Assembly (NCBI GenBank): GCA_030762175.1
Contig: CM060841.1
Coordinates: forward strand, 6,420,001-6,484,000
Direction: 5' to 3'
Source of the DNA: Metallyticus violacea
Taxonomy: Eukaryota; Arthropoda; Insecta; Mantodea; Metallyticidae
DNA length: 64,000 nucleotides
Each line of letters starts with the position of its first letter. The stretch's first letter is position 1. Positions 11,232 to 22,990 of this stretch are shown here, piece after piece. The translations under genes were made by a program, and so were the position numbers. The notes beneath the pieces were generated by a model that had not been told where the DNA came from, did not search any database, and was given only the letters and a program-made list of their open reading frames with translations.

Positions 11232-11510
11232 GAATGAATGAAAAGTGTTTAACGCCCGTTTTTGCTACAGAGGCACCACAGGCGATGGACATTGATGTTA
11301 CATGAGATGAAATGATATATTGGGAAAGGATATTTTTAAGGAAGGAATCGTTCCAGGCCTAAGTTTAGGGTACCTTCCTGGCATTTGCCATTTGTGAGGA
11401 CTGAAGAAAATCTGGAAAACCTCAGTCAGGGAGGACGAACCTCGCGGTATTTGAACCCAGACCTCCCGCTCACGAGTCCGTCCCTTAACGACCTCGGCTA
11501 CCCGTGGCGG
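11232..11510 (-). mobile_element. SINE-B copy 1, with 15-bp TSD
   Basis: On the minus strand the tRNA-like head contains 'GGCCGAGGTCGTTAAGG' (like the A-box arm of class II tRNAs) and a weakened B box. The body follows: 'GACTGAGGTTTTCCAGATTT', 'GGCAAATGCC-like', 'CTAAACTTAGGCCTGGAACG' and 'GTGCCTCTGTAGCAAAAACG', ending 'CGTTAAACACTTTT'. Near-identical 15-bp repeats 'tttggagcaSagaat' at 11217-11231 and 11511-11525 are the target-site duplication. The minus-strand frame at 11298-11528 is SINE sequence, not a gene. Confidence 0.92.
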
Positions 11511-11765
11511 TTTGGAGCACAGAATCAAGGAACAACTTGAACATATTTTTGAATAACGCCCTCAGATTTGGAGGTGCAATTTTATGTTTCTGTGAACAGA
11601 CAGCAAGGCAAAGGTAGAAAGTCTATTTTCAATGTTACTGCAACAAATAGATCTTCAGTCTTAAAATGTTTTTTTTTTTTTTTTCAATCGTTGCTGTGGA
11701 AATTGGAATTGTAGATCAAATTCTCGAAATATAATTTTCGTTGGTGAGAAAGTCTTCACTGCAGT

Positions 11766-12053
11766 TTGTTTTTAATGAATGTTGCACAACTCCCGTTTTT
11801 ACTATTGAGGCACCACAGACGGTGAACACTGATGATACATGAAATGAAATGATATATTGGAAAAGGATTTTTTAACGAAGGAAACGTTCCAGGTCTAAGT
11901 TTAGGGTACTTTCTCGGCATTTGTCATTTATGAGGACTAAGGAAAATCTGGAAAAAAAACCTCAGTCATGGAGGACGGTCTTGGTGGGATTGGGACCCCA
12001 GACCTCCCGTTCACGAGTCCGCGTCTTAACGACATCGGCCACACGTGACGGTC
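11766..12053 (-). mobile_element. SINE-B copy 2, with 13-bp TSD
   Basis: Same head-to-tail order as the copy 250 bp to the left and the same orientation. The repeat 'tcttcactgcagt' flanks it at 11753-11765 and 12054-12066, so this was an independent insertion and not a tandem duplication. An eight-A run interrupts the body. Confidence 0.92.
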
Positions 12054-12066
12054 TCTTCACTGCAGT

Positions 12067-14163
12067 GTTTTGAAAAATTTGGCAAATGCTGGCCTCAGTC
12101 AAAGCTGTTGGCATATATGTATTAACATAGAAGACGCAAAATTCAAATTATTTTGAGACTGGAGCAGAAAAACGTATACTTTGATTCGATTTTGAACGAA
12201 AATTGATTTCCCTTAGTTATGGCTGTCTAAACTTACTCTTTTATATGTTACCATTGCTAATTATCTGGAGATTTTCGGGCACCAAAGGCTGTGCTCTGAT
12301 ACTATAACAATTTCATTGACAATTATTAAGCAACAGTGCTGGTCGCCGGCCAAGTCTTCTACGCCGAAACGTTTTCCAGTGGCACTTTCTTTGGCCAGCA
12401 TTGCAGCCATTGTTGCATAAGTGCTACGTGACGGCCGGCAAGGTTGCTTCTGTGAATTCACTTGGGGCACAGCTTCTTCCTCTTCCTCACCTTATCGGCT
12501 CCCGTGTGACGCAGCTTGCATTTAAAATCCACGTCTTGGGAATCGAGTTTTCTGTTATAGGCGTAACAGAGATGCCAGCTGCACTTACAAGAACTCGAAC
12601 ATCCTTTAAAACCACAGCATGGCATTACTGCAAGCTGCCCAATGCCCTGTGAAAAAAAATTAACAATTGATAATGAATAAATAATTTAAATTATTTTCAT
12701 TTACATACTCAAATTCTATTGAAACTTCTTAAAAAAAAAACAATTTAAGTACTGTTTATCTTTTACTGAAAGAGATTGCGCACAGTTGAAATTAACAATG
12801 TTAACAGGTGTGTTAAAACAAACCCAAGCTTTATTTTTGGACAAATGGAAGAAAGAGTTTAGGAGTTGAAGGAAATATTTTAGTCTATTGGATAACTTGG
12901 ACAAAATCTTGGGTTAAAAGACATGCGCGAATTGTCGAAAATAACAGATCTTATTTTATTGCAAAACATTCCATAAGGTCAAATTGTTGTAACTTGATCA
13001 TCACATATACAAAAAGATAACTTCATAAACCATTGTAATCCAGAAAGGTCATAATGCGAAAGAAAAAAATTTTCCCCACCATTTTCAACTTGAAAAATTG
13101 AAATGTAAAATGTAAATTCAAAGTTAAGGATTCACATCAGAATGACTGCGTGTAAATGTGAAAAGTCAGATGAAAAAGTTTTTGGTCATTTCTACAATTA
13201 TCATCTTCACCATGTAAAGAAATATACATTAAATATCTTCAACTGTCAAAATTTGAAACTTCCAGTCTGTTGTGCCATCCTCTTAGGTTTGATTCAAAAC
13301 CGAAGCTTTCGCTGACAACTACTGTCAGCACCATCAGTATAGAATGCTGAATAATGAGTTGTTTTTATTCATAAAACGGTCGCAAGCAAAACGATGTGAA
13401 TTGTTTACGGTTAAGCAAGTGTTAACTGGTGTTACCAACCTATGAGCATGAAAATCCCGAAAAAGTGTATGAAATGTCTCACTGTTTATATTTAAAATAA
13501 ATAAATATTAGGTAAAATTTGGCTGATAAATTCGTAGACTAAACACTTACATTGGATAATTATTCACACTGCTTGGCACACATAGTCTTTAATTTAGAGA
13601 TATAAACTTTGCATCATTTAGCACTATAGTGAAACATCTCGTATCCGGCAACTATGGAAAAAGTCAATGCTAGATAATTGGAAAATGTTGTATATACTAA
13701 AGGCATATTGCAAAAACGTTTTTTTTTTTTTCCATACAGAAGACATAAAAACAAGCAAAATATTCATATAAACATATGATCTTATTTTTTTTAATTAGTT
13801 AGCTACGACTATTTTTCTGGCGCGTAATAAACAAGCCACAGGTACTTTTGTCCTTTAAAAACCAGTGTTGTGTTGTGGTTTTGCTAAAAAAAAAAAAGTA
13901 ATTCCCCAATTAATGGATGCGTAACTTTTAAGAGTTAATGTATTGCCGAAAAACCTCATGCATTTTTGCAAACAAGACCCAGTTTAGCAGTCATGTATGG
14001 ACTGGAAAAATTTATTCGGTCATTGTATTTTTTTTTTTTTTGGAACATTGACAGGAGCTTCACCTTATGACTTTTTAACGGTTAATTTTAATACATAGAA
14101 ATAGTTTTGCACAATATCCGCGTGTAGGATATTAGTTGGAAAGGAAGAACTAGAGGAAAAATT
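12067..14163. other. AT-rich intergenic sequence with an unassigned GC-richer patch
   Basis: The 12.26-12.65 kb stretch is GC-richer. Its minus-strand frame (12261-12470) includes 'MAAMLAKESATGKRFGVEDL', preceded upstream by an acidic run of Glu codons. It has no splice signals I can defend and no family I know. It could be a processed-gene fragment. The remainder is AT-rich with several poly-T or poly-A runs. Confidence 0.35.
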
Positions 14164-14785
14164 GGGGTAACGGTCGGGATTCTAACCACGGATCTTCAAT
14201 CTTCCGCTCTGACGCTCTAAACAACTGAGCTGCCGTGTCCTCCTCCAAACACGGAACCAAGAACCTCTCTCCTCTGATTTATGTATTCCAGAGATCTCCC
14301 CAAGAAATAAATCTCTCGCAGTAGGGAAAGCCTTAGGGACATCTCCGATGTGCAGAATCAGACGAGAGAGTTCCGTGGTTCCGCGCTTGGAGGAAGGCAC
14401 GGTAGCTCAATTGTTTTTTTTTATTTATTTATTTATGGTCGCTCTTTAACATCTCAGGTCATCAGCGTCCCATTCAATTCAGGGCATGAAACGGCCGACA
14501 AATTTTGCTCAGAGGCCTCTTTTTTCAGGCTTGAGGTTCTTTTTCGAGCCGTAAATGTATGACGTGGGACCCATGGGCTTTATTTCCCTTCCAAAGGAAG
14601 CCTTAGGATTTTTACGCCCGAAAAAATCCATCGATCCTGGCCGGGTTTGAACCCGCGACCTTGGGTTTAGAAGGCAAGTATGGTTACCACTTCACCACCA
14701 GGACCGATTGGGTAGCTCAATTGGTTAGAGTATCAGCACGAAAGACTGAAGATCCATGTTTCGAATCCCGGCCCTGAGTCGCCTT
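14164..14785. repeat. Inverted pair of tRNA-like SINE units (foldback)
   Basis: The left arm (about 14164-14281, minus sense) and the right arm (about 14357-14413 plus 14724-14785, plus sense) are reverse complements of one another at roughly three-quarters of positions. Each carries 'aatcagRNgagagag', 'ttggaggaRgRcacgg', a tRNA-like A box (GCAGCTCAGTTG / GTAGCTCAATTGG) and a B-box-like element (GGTTAGAATCCC / TTTCGAATCCC). A spacer of about 75 bp separates the arms. The right arm was later split by a SINE-A copy. Confidence 0.75.
14414..14710 (-). mobile_element. SINE-A copy 4, with 13-bp TSD
   Basis: This is a near-complete minus-strand copy with head GGTCCTGGTGGTGAAGTGG, B box GGTTCAAACCC, the full body and an (AAAT)n-type tail. 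The target-site duplication 'ggtagctcaattg' lies at 14401-14413 and 14711-14723. The target is the A box of an older tRNA-like repeat. Confidence 0.95.
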
Positions 14786-14884
14786 TTTTTCAAATTTGAT
14801 TCTTCCCTTACTGTTAATTTTAATGATTTTTTGAGGAATTTCCATTAAATTTGATGAGGTCTTTTGTGGTTCATGCAAGATTGG

Positions 14885-14950
14885 TCACCGCCTAATTTTT
14901 CTGATGCTGCTAGAGCGGTTCTAGAGCCGCGTTTCCAAGTAAATGGGCTA
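14885..14950 (-). repeat. Possible isolated family X unit
   Basis: 'gatgctgctagagcggttc' followed by 'gcgtttccaagtaa' resembles one inverted unit of the family X array ('gctactagagcga...tttcaggtaa'). The match is short, so this could be chance. Confidence 0.35.
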
Positions 14951-15376
14951 TAGATACACTGACCTACTCATTCACATGACTTCAGTTCATTGGATTTTTA
15001 CATATGGGACCATTTTCAGGTCTTTGTATATTCCAGACATAATGGCAGCATGGAAATTGTTCACCAGTATAATTAAACTGAATGTAATGGCACTCCAGAG
15101 ACCTGAATAAGAAAGCATTGCACTTGCATTTCAGCATTAGAACTCAATCATGATCTTTTTAAGAACGAGAGGCAAGTAAAAAGAACTAAGCGAAATTAAC
15201 CATACGTTTATATTAACAATTTCTACTTAAGTCTCCTATGTACTCTCTAGAGATTTCCCACATATACAATAATATTCTGTATATCTTAAAAATTAATATT
15301 AAATGCATAATTGCGAAATTCTAAAAATTAAACATCGCATAATATTACAAATAATACAATCAGGTTACCTGAGTTA

Positions 15377-15935
15377 TGGGCGGGTACAACGCGTCCACAT
15401 TCTCAAGGCCATGCAATACATGCGCAGGTAGTAGCATGTAATTACTTTCAGGAAGCCTTTTTCAGCGAGGGTTGTGTGTTAGTGTGCTAGCCGGTGTTTT
15501 GATTGGGTATAAAATGTGTGCTAATTGTTCATTTGTTATGTCACTATGTAAATATGTTCTTGAGATAAGTGGAAGGGATTCACAAGAAAATAATTAGGTA
15601 ATGGTGTTTTAGAAGAAAAACTGTTCGCCAACATAGGGTCTCACAATGACAAGAAACGTGTTCTGATCCGCCGCGTCCTTACTCGAGAAAAATGAGATAA
15701 AATACAACCTTTTCTTATATAGATTCCGGCTGTATACTGTCACTGAGGTGCACTTTGTTTTAACATATTATCTTATCATTGTCCGTTTTAAATGCACTAT
15801 CATTTTATGATTTCAATAAAAATATAACTTTTGAAATAAAATACGATCTATACATCCGGCGATTGCAGTAAGCAATAAACAGACGCACTCAGGCGGCCTA
15901 TAACTAAAATAACCTCACTGTATTATTTATGTGAT
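15377..15935 (+). mobile_element. Transposase-derived repeat, copy 1
   Basis: It shares ordered landmarks with 60271-61505: 'cagcgagKGtt', 'tcggtgtttt'-like, 'ctcacaatgacaagaaacgt' versus 'ctcaatgacaagaaacgt', and the end 'aaataacctcactgta'. In the second copy the middle reads like the helix-turn-helix region of a Tc1/mariner-type transposase. This copy is too decayed to show a frame. Confidence 0.5.
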
Positions 15936-17164
15936 ATGCATCTTTGGAAGTTCCATAAAGTATCTATTTCATTTCTTATAAAGTCCAGAAATAAGCATTG
16001 GGAAAAATATTCACAATTTATGTTTTATAGAAATTATATTCATATGAGTCCTTTAACAATATAAATTCTTGTTGTGTCATTTAAAGAAAACCAAGACTAA
16101 TGAGCTGGCTCAAGAGATACACGTTCACATTTCAAGATTTTTACCAAATTAGTTTAGATTTATTGTTTTTTCTTTTTTTTTATCATAAAACACCCCCTGG
16201 ATAATGGCTAGAGATAAAACATTTTATACCATTGGCGCGAGGTTTTAGCATCAACCATACAGTGTAGCTTACCCTCAAATCTGCCGATCTCATCCGATGT
16301 AAACAACAGCAGGTTTCTGCAGTGCAGGCAAAAAACTCTCAAACCTCTCTCCCTCTGACGTAATGTACCCTAGCTCTCGTACGGTTTATGCTGATATTTT
16401 ATTTTTGAAGACATTGTTCCATTTCTAATGATAATTTAACTGCTTAATTTCCTTTAACGTTGGATCTTTACTTATCAATAAATTTTGTCTGTTTTACCTA
16501 TTTAATTTAGCTTGATTATAGGTCTTATTGATTTCGTAGATATTATAAATATTACCTTTAGTTTTTACGATATACTGGAGATGTGCTTCATAGTTAATTG
16601 ACAATTTAAAATAATAAGCAAGGCCCGGATTCTTAGGTTTTAAACTATTTTGTTAGTAGCTAACTGTGATATTTTAACATGATTATCGTTTCTTTATCAT
16701 GGGAATCGCATAGTTACATCTAATCAACTTGAAAATAGCTTAAATAGGACGTTGAAATCTAAAAATGGCTGAAAACTCTCGCTTAAAATATTAAAATTAA
16801 ATTTAAATTAAGTTCAAATTATTAAATTCAAGAATATTTACTATAAAGTTGCTTTAATAGCCCAGCCAACAATGTGCATGTTGATGAAATTCAAAGACAA
16901 ATTGTTGCATATAATTTTGTAACATCATTATTGTCATGTGTTAAAATATTGTCGAAATTGACTTATTTTTAGAAGCAAACTGAGTTTAATTTCCTAACGC
17001 TATTATTGTCATTCACGACAATGATATTTTTCTCAAATGACTATTGAGCAGACGTCTTCTATTTCTTTATTGCCAGTCACTTCTGTTAAAGAAAGTTGTC
17101 GAATGTAGCTTTCATTTAAAAGCAACAAACTGAATGTATTATTGAGAAGCTTATATTTCCAGTT
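15936..17164. other. AT-rich intergenic sequence
   Basis: Nothing recognisable as gene, RNA or repeat family. Confidence 0.45.
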
Positions 17165-18600
17165 TATTAACAGCTACAGCAAGATACCAAAAGGAAAGGA
17201 TTCTAAAAGTTGGGTCAGCAATGATCCCAGTTTTACTACAGATGGCAAAATTGTGCTTTGCCAGGTGTATAAAAGCAAGTGATCTGTGACTAAAAGTCGC
17301 ATTATCTGCACTACAAACAATTTGCATGTCAGCAGCATTGAGAAGAAACAGAGGATCCAGTTTCAACCATTAATTTGTTTTTTCTGGCTCTTCAGAAGAC
17401 AGTTTTAATCCACGTTTATGTGAGGCGCTAGTATCAGCAAATTTCTCATGGCACGTGATACAGAACTCAGTACTCAATAAACTTTTTCTAGACATCAATG
17501 GCTGAAAGATACCAGACGAATCAACCTTAAGGAAAAAATATTTGCAAGAGAAAAGATCGAATTCATCAAACAGAACTACAGAACTGTAACATCTGACTTT
17601 CGGTAGATGAGATCACCGATAGTTGTGGTCGCTTCATTGCTAACGTCATGGTGGGTAAGTTAGACCCCACGGAACCTGGTATACCCCGTCTTATATTATG
17701 CACGATACTGCATAAAACGAAACACAGCACCATCAGAGACGCTTTGAAAACTATGGTCATCAGAAAACCGAGATGAGAACTGTCTACTGCTTATGACTGA
17801 CAGTGCAGCCTACATGATCAAGGCGAGAGAGACACTGAATATGTTCTATCCTTACATGCTGCATATCGCTTGCTTGCTCCCGGATTGCACCCATTGGTTG
17901 AAGTGGTTAGGAACAATTTCCTAGGAGTAAACATCATTATTTCATCCGTGAAGAAAGTCTTTCTGAAAGCTTCCAATTGTATTTGATTTTGAAGGAAATG
18001 TTACCACAAACATCTGTGGCACCAGAATCCATCATCACCCAAGGAGGTACTTGACTTTAGGCAACCTTCTACTATGTCAACTGTTTTGAGGCATCAAGAG
18101 TGCTATAGACACATTTGACGTCAACGAAGCAGCCTGCATATCAAAGACTAAAAATGCACTTCATAATAAGAACATCACTTCCCTTGCCTTTATTAACGGC
18201 AATTTCAGTGATCTTCCTGCAGCTATTCAAAGCTCGGAATCCGCATCTTTACCATTAAAACATGCAATTGAAATCATTGACGCAATTTCAAAGAAAGAAA
18301 TACCAGAGCCAGTGGGTGCAGCCTGTTCTTTGAAGCTCACCAAGATTCTGCAGCGGAACCCAGGGTTTGCAACAATGAAAAAATATCTACTGTTCTTCAG
18401 GGGAACAAATTTCAGACTATTTACTGTACGGACCGGCAGCAGTGTCTAAATTGAAAGTTGCACCCCGATGACTTCGGGCTGTACCGAGAGAACATTTTAT
18501 TACTATAGGAATGTTTTAAAAGATAACAGAAAAAGTTTCACGATAGGAAACCTAGCAATGCATTTAATAGTGCAGTGCAACAGTAACCTAAATAATTGAA
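17165..18600 (+). pseudogene. hAT-superfamily transposase pseudogene
   Basis: Reading across frames, the domain order of a hAT-like transposase is intact but the frame is broken many times. The order is: an N-terminal zinc-finger leader 'SWVSNDPSFTTDGKIVLC' (about 17205); 'FNPRLCEALVSANFSWHVIQ' and 'IPDESTLRKKYLQEKRSN' (17405-17555); the catalytic-core start 'SVDEITDSCGRFIANVMVGK' (about 17595-17660); 'ISSVKKVFLKAS' (about 17940); and a dimerisation-type end 'NRKSFTIGNLAMHLIVQCNS' (about 18515-18585). Stops and frameshifts occur between almost every block. I could not identify terminal inverted repeats or an 8-bp duplication. The superfamily call rests on recalled block similarity and is fairly firm; the sub-family is not assigned. 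Confidence 0.75.
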
Positions 18601-18896
18601 AAATGTTCTAATTGAGTTTGATTAATGCAAAAATGTTTCTAGTTAAATTTAGTGCTTTATAACTTAATCATTAAAAAAACTTTCTAAAACTTTTAAAAAA
18701 ATTCAGTGCCGTGACATTATAAACAAACTTCGAAATTTAAGTGATCATGTAATTTTTTGTTTCAGAACAATGGAAAATAAATTAAATTAAAATAAATTCA
18801 TGTTATAATATGAGTTTATTTTAATTATTTGTTTCAATTTACTTATTCCACTTTAACTTAGAAAAATGCAAAATCCATCCCAAAAGCGATGAAAAA

Positions 18897-18937
<41 letters not shown>

Positions 18938-19314
18938 ACATGTTAAAAAAGCGAATTTAGGGTTTATAAAAACCTAAAAATTCTGGCCCTTACTTACTTG
19001 CGCACATGGCACAATTTTGTATCTTGATAACTTTTTACATTTGGGGTTTCCGCATCTGCTAATCTGTCAGTATTCATATATGTGTCATTGAAATGCATTG
19101 CTTGAGCTTCAAGAAATATATGTAGAGAAATAGCGCTACTGATTTGGTCTTAGCTTTCAGAGGGGCAATCTGTACTACATTCTTTCTTTAAGATATCTCA
19201 TGAAGTTCAGTTTAATACATTTTCATGCATTTAGAGAAAAGCAGTGTGCAATAACTATGCCATGAAAAGATGAAAACTCACTTGGTGTATGGTGTGACTC
19301 TGGATTGGCAGCTA
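18601..19314. other. AT-rich sequence with (AT)n at 18901-18934
   Basis: Contains a pure AT dinucleotide run of about 34 bp. Otherwise featureless up to the mariner end. Confidence 0.6.
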
Positions 19315-20588
19315 CGAGGTTAGGTCCATAAGTTCCCGACCTAACCATTTTCTAGGTATGTTAAAGACAAAAACTACATATCACTTTTCAATATAGTTGC
19401 CCCATTTTGCAATACACTTCTCACATCTTTGAATTAACTTTTCAACCCCCCCCCTTTCAAAATAGCCAGAATTCTTGTCGGCAAAATGGGCATTAACGGC
19501 TTCCATCACTTTTTCGTCACACTTGAATTTCCTTCCTCGAAAGTCCTCCTTGAATTTTGAGAAGAGGAATTATCACTGGGAGCTAGATCTGGGCTATAGG
19601 TGGATGGTTGATCTCCTTGAAGCCACATTTCTTCACAGCTTCCTTTGCAACAAGAGCTGTGTGCACAGGCGCGTTGTCGTGAAAAAGGTGCACAACATCA
19701 CTCAGCTTTTCTCGCCTTTTCTCTTTGACGGAAGCACGTAGTCTGTGCAGTAGGCCAGCATAGTACTCCCCATTTACTGTGGTGTTCCTCTCCTTGAAGT
19801 CAATGAAGAGTATTCCTTCATAGAGCCAAAAGATTGTGGCCATGATCTTCTTGGTTGACTGAGTGACCTTGGCCTTTAGAGGCGGTGTTCGCCAGGTTTA
19901 CGCCACTCCATTGATTCTCTTTTGAACAAGGGATCATAGTAGAGGACCATATTTTATCTCCTGTAACAATGGTTTGCAGAACTTCTCTCTCGTTACCACT
20001 GCAGAACTCCAAAATTGCCTGACAACAGATAACTCGTTGCTGCTTTTGGACTGAGGAAAGAAGTCTAGGCGCCCATCTTGCACTAATTTCATTCATGTTT
20101 AAATGCTCATGAATAATTCGAAGGACTGTTGTTTTATAAAGGCCCAAACTTTCTGTTATTTCTGTAACTTTGAGCCGCCGTCTTCCATAATTTCTCCTTC
20201 CACAAGGGCAATGTTTTCAGGAGTGAGCATCTCCAAGGGCCGACGCTCGCTCTTTCTTCAATGCTTTCTCGAACCATTCGAAAAATTTGGCCCATTCTTT
20301 TACGGTAGAATATGAGGGGATGCTTTCCCATACACACCGTCCAATCGCTGTTTAATTTCATTTGGAGTAAGTTCTTCTTTTGTGAGGAACTTAATAAAGC
20401 TCGATACTCCATTTTGGACATGTCACAATCTTCTACATATACCTAGCCTTCTTTATGTAACTATCTGAACAACTGAGCGGAAGTTATAGCTGCAATTGTA
20501 TACTTAACAGATAAGGTATGACATAAGGCTTTTGTGAAGGCGATAATGCTTATGAACGAGGACGGAAACTTAGGGAGTTATTCTTGTA
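19315..20588 (-). mobile_element. Mariner element M1
   Basis: The left end reads 'cgaggttaggtccataagtt' followed by 'cccgacctaacc'. The right end, in reverse complement, is a degraded 'ccctaagtttccgtcctcg', matching the TIR of the other two mariners in the window. The ~1.27-kb size is that of a full-length mariner. A TA precedes the left end, as expected for mariner insertion. Confidence 0.85.
19381..20421 (-). pseudogene. Mariner transposase (M1), frameshifted
   Basis: The start is inferred at MSKMEYRALL and the stop at 19381-19383. The paired helix-turn-helix N-terminus is present in broken frames. 'LYKTTVLRIIHEHLNMNEIS' and 'RVICCQAILEFCSGNE' are readable. The first catalytic Asp is in 'IVTGDKIW' (family TGDE, so Glu to Lys). 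The second lies in 'LFHDNAPVHTALVAKEA'. The third lies in 'SPDLAPSD', reached only after a frameshift at 'NHPP'. The C-terminus 'KWGNYIEK' ends normally. At least three frame breaks make it non-functional. Nearest relatives in the window are M2 and M3. Confidence 0.88.
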
Positions 20589-21266
20589 TCTCTATAGTAC
20601 GGTTTCATTTCCAATGGGAGCCCATCTGTTTCATTTGAAGAATCGAAGAGCAATGAGAGATGATAGTTATGAACTGTGCACCCATAATTTAACTTAGAGC
20701 TTATAAAGTTTTGTAAAGAATTAGCAAAACCTGCCTCGCAATTTTATAAGCCACAATTTTATACAATGAACGTTAATTCTTTGGAAGAATGAAACTCGTG
20801 TTAATTTGTAATAAAATGAAATTTTCACGACTTCCACTGATGCCCCTTCTTCCTCGGAATGTAATGCAGAAACTTCAAAACTGTTGACGAAAGTACATCA
20901 GTTATATTTAGATGAATGCTGTTGACACTTGCGATCCAGTTGTAAAGCAGTACATTGTGGTACTCAGGTTAGCACAGCTAATGGTTTGAAGTGCTGATTT
21001 GTTGACTTGTGACCCGAATTGTAAACAAACTGTAAACAGTATTTACATTTTGCACGCAATTTAATATTTTTATCCTCTTCCACACCACATCTTACGCTTT
21101 CTCGATGTCAACATTAAAGTGCAAAGTTGAGAAAGGTGAAAGCGCGTATAATTTCCATTACTAATATGATCAGATAGTCCGACAAAGATTGATATTGGCG
21201 TAATGCCGTGTTGCGCGTTATTTTAAAAACTTCGTTTTTCCCCGGAGTATATTGTAATCCCGTGTT

Positions 21267-21300
<34 letters not shown>

Positions 21301-21443
21301 TCTTGCTCAGTTATTGTAACAAGGATAGTAAGGAAGGAGTAATTACTAGTTGGTTTAGTAATGGGATTCCAGTAGCGTTTGTTCATTTTGTAGGGAAAGG
21401 TTTGTTGCCCTAATGTAGTAATGTTGGAATTTTAGATGGGAAA
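20589..21443. other. AT-rich sequence with poly-T at 21269-21299
   Basis: A T run of about 30 bp gives the poly-Lys frame at 21114-21386, which I regard as an artefact. No other feature seen. Confidence 0.55.
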
Positions 21444-21673
21444 GTCGATCCTGGTGGTCTAGTGGTAACCGTTGCCTCGTGGACTCAAAATCGTAAATTC
21501 AATCCCAGTCAGGGTCGATGGAATTTTTCGGACCTCCCATGTCGTAGATTTACGGCACATGAATCCTCAAGTCTGAAAGAAGAGACCTCTGAGCAAAATT
21601 TAGCGGCCTTTTCACGCTCTGAATTGAGTGGGACGCTAATGGCCTGAGATAATAAAGAGCGTCCATAAATAAA
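21444..21673 (+). mobile_element. SINE-A copy 5 (internal deletion)
   Basis: The head GTCGATCCTGGTGGTCTAG is followed by a mutated B box (AATTCAATCCC). A deletion removes the 'cgtaaaaatcctaag...cttcggaag' segment. The 3' body and the 'cataaataaa' tail are normal. Confidence 0.88.
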
Positions 21674-21785
21674 CCAACTCATCTATTAGACGAGGAATCT
21701 GTCTGTTCACACTTCAAAGTTGTAGTATTAAGTTTATAAAGGGACACCTGCCATTGACTTTCGGATGGACTGTTTCGTTTGTTTA

Positions 21786-22036
21786 CCTGTTTTATGCCCA
21801 TTTTTACTATTGCGGAACTGGTGATAATGGGTTGAAATGATAAATAGGGAAAGGAATTTTGCTGGAAAGGATGCGTTCCAGGCCTAAGTTTAGGATATAT
21901 CTGTTGCATTTGCCATTGATAAGAATTGAGGCAATCTGAGAAAAAAAATCTGTTATGGACAACGGTCCTGGCAGGAATCGAACTCCAGACCTCTCGCTCA
22001 CAAGTTCTGCCTTAACGAGCTTAGCCACTAGTGTCG
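21786..22036 (-). mobile_element. SINE-B copy 3
   Basis: On the minus strand: 'GTGGCTAAGCTCGTTAAGGC', a B-box-like 'GAGTTCGATTCCTGCC', the body with 'CCTAAACTTAGGCCTGGAAC' and the 3' end 'AGTAAAAATGGGCAT'. Frames in this interval on the minus strand are SINE sequence. Confidence 0.88.
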
Positions 22037-22842
22037 AAGCGCTTCGTTATGCAGAGATTTTATAATGAAATGTAACTTTCGGTAAATAAGATGTTTCAGC
22101 AGTCTTTTGGGATTTGCGTTTGACTTTTTTTTTGTGCGAATGCAACGAATTTTTGTTTTATTGCTCAGCAGTGAATGCAAACTTTTCATTTGATATTTTT
22201 GTACCAAATATTTATACTGTACATCTGTTTAACGAACCTCTTGTACTGTTGATATTTCAGTACGTAATCTTTGGATTAGTCTTCCATTATTTTTATAATT
22301 GTAGGTGACTGATTGTGTATGAGTGAAAACACATTATCTTTATTTCCTTTTCTGCATTTGTTAAATATTTGAGTTTTCACTGTTGTGCGTTTTTTATCAT
22401 AGTTTTTTAATGAACATTTCGATAAGCGCTGTGCATCGTCATACAAGTTTACTTTGACATTTGTCCCAAAACACCAAAAGAGTGGTGTTTTTATGGTTCA
22501 TAACAGTACTAGAAGATTGTAACACAAGATAAAATTTCGGTACTTTGGGCCTACTCCAGGGGTGGCCGTTTGTGCCAGACACTGATAGGAAGAGATTATG
22601 TAAAGGAAGCACCGCCGATCATGATCTAGAAACGATAAGGAGATGAACTCCCTAACATTTTTGCCAGAATGACAAATCCGGCACCGGCAAAGCCCAAATC
22701 ACTGCCACACAACACACAGGAACAGTTTACCTAGCCTAGCACTTTTGTCTCTACAACAGAACTTAAGGATTGAAATGAAAAGAGCGGACATTTCGTGATT
22801 ATAAAACTTCTATCTCGGCAATCGTCTAAGCGTTCAGGAACA
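22037..22842. other. Intergenic sequence, no supported gene
   Basis: A 64-residue hydrophobic frame at 22114-22308 shows no family signature. The 22.55-22.75 kb part is less AT-rich but unassigned. Confidence 0.4.
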
Positions 22843-22990
22843 TGAGTGAGATGGCTCAGGGGCTAACACTTGGGACTCACATTCGGGACCGGCCATCCTG
22901 ACCTTGGTTGTTTCTCTTGGTTTTCCTGATCTGGGATAAATGTTTAATAATCCAAGACATTTTCGCCCTCTCATGTCATATCTTTTTATT
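22843..22990 (+). mobile_element. Possible third tRNA-derived SINE type
   Basis: 'GAGATGGCTCAGGGGCTAAC' resembles a tRNA A-box arm. It is followed by 'ggactcacattcggga', 'ccggccatcctgacctt', and a body with 'gttttcctgatctgggata'. The B box appears deleted. The arrangement resembles other arthropod tRNA-SINEs, but there is only one copy here. Confidence 0.45.

Noticed and set aside
14350..14562. Frames across the inverted tRNA-like pair and SINE
   Set aside because: They are reading frames through repeats and resemble the frames seen in every other SINE-A copy.
21114..21386. 90-residue minus-strand frame with poly-Lys
   Set aside because: Produced by a ~30-bp poly-T run; no domain.
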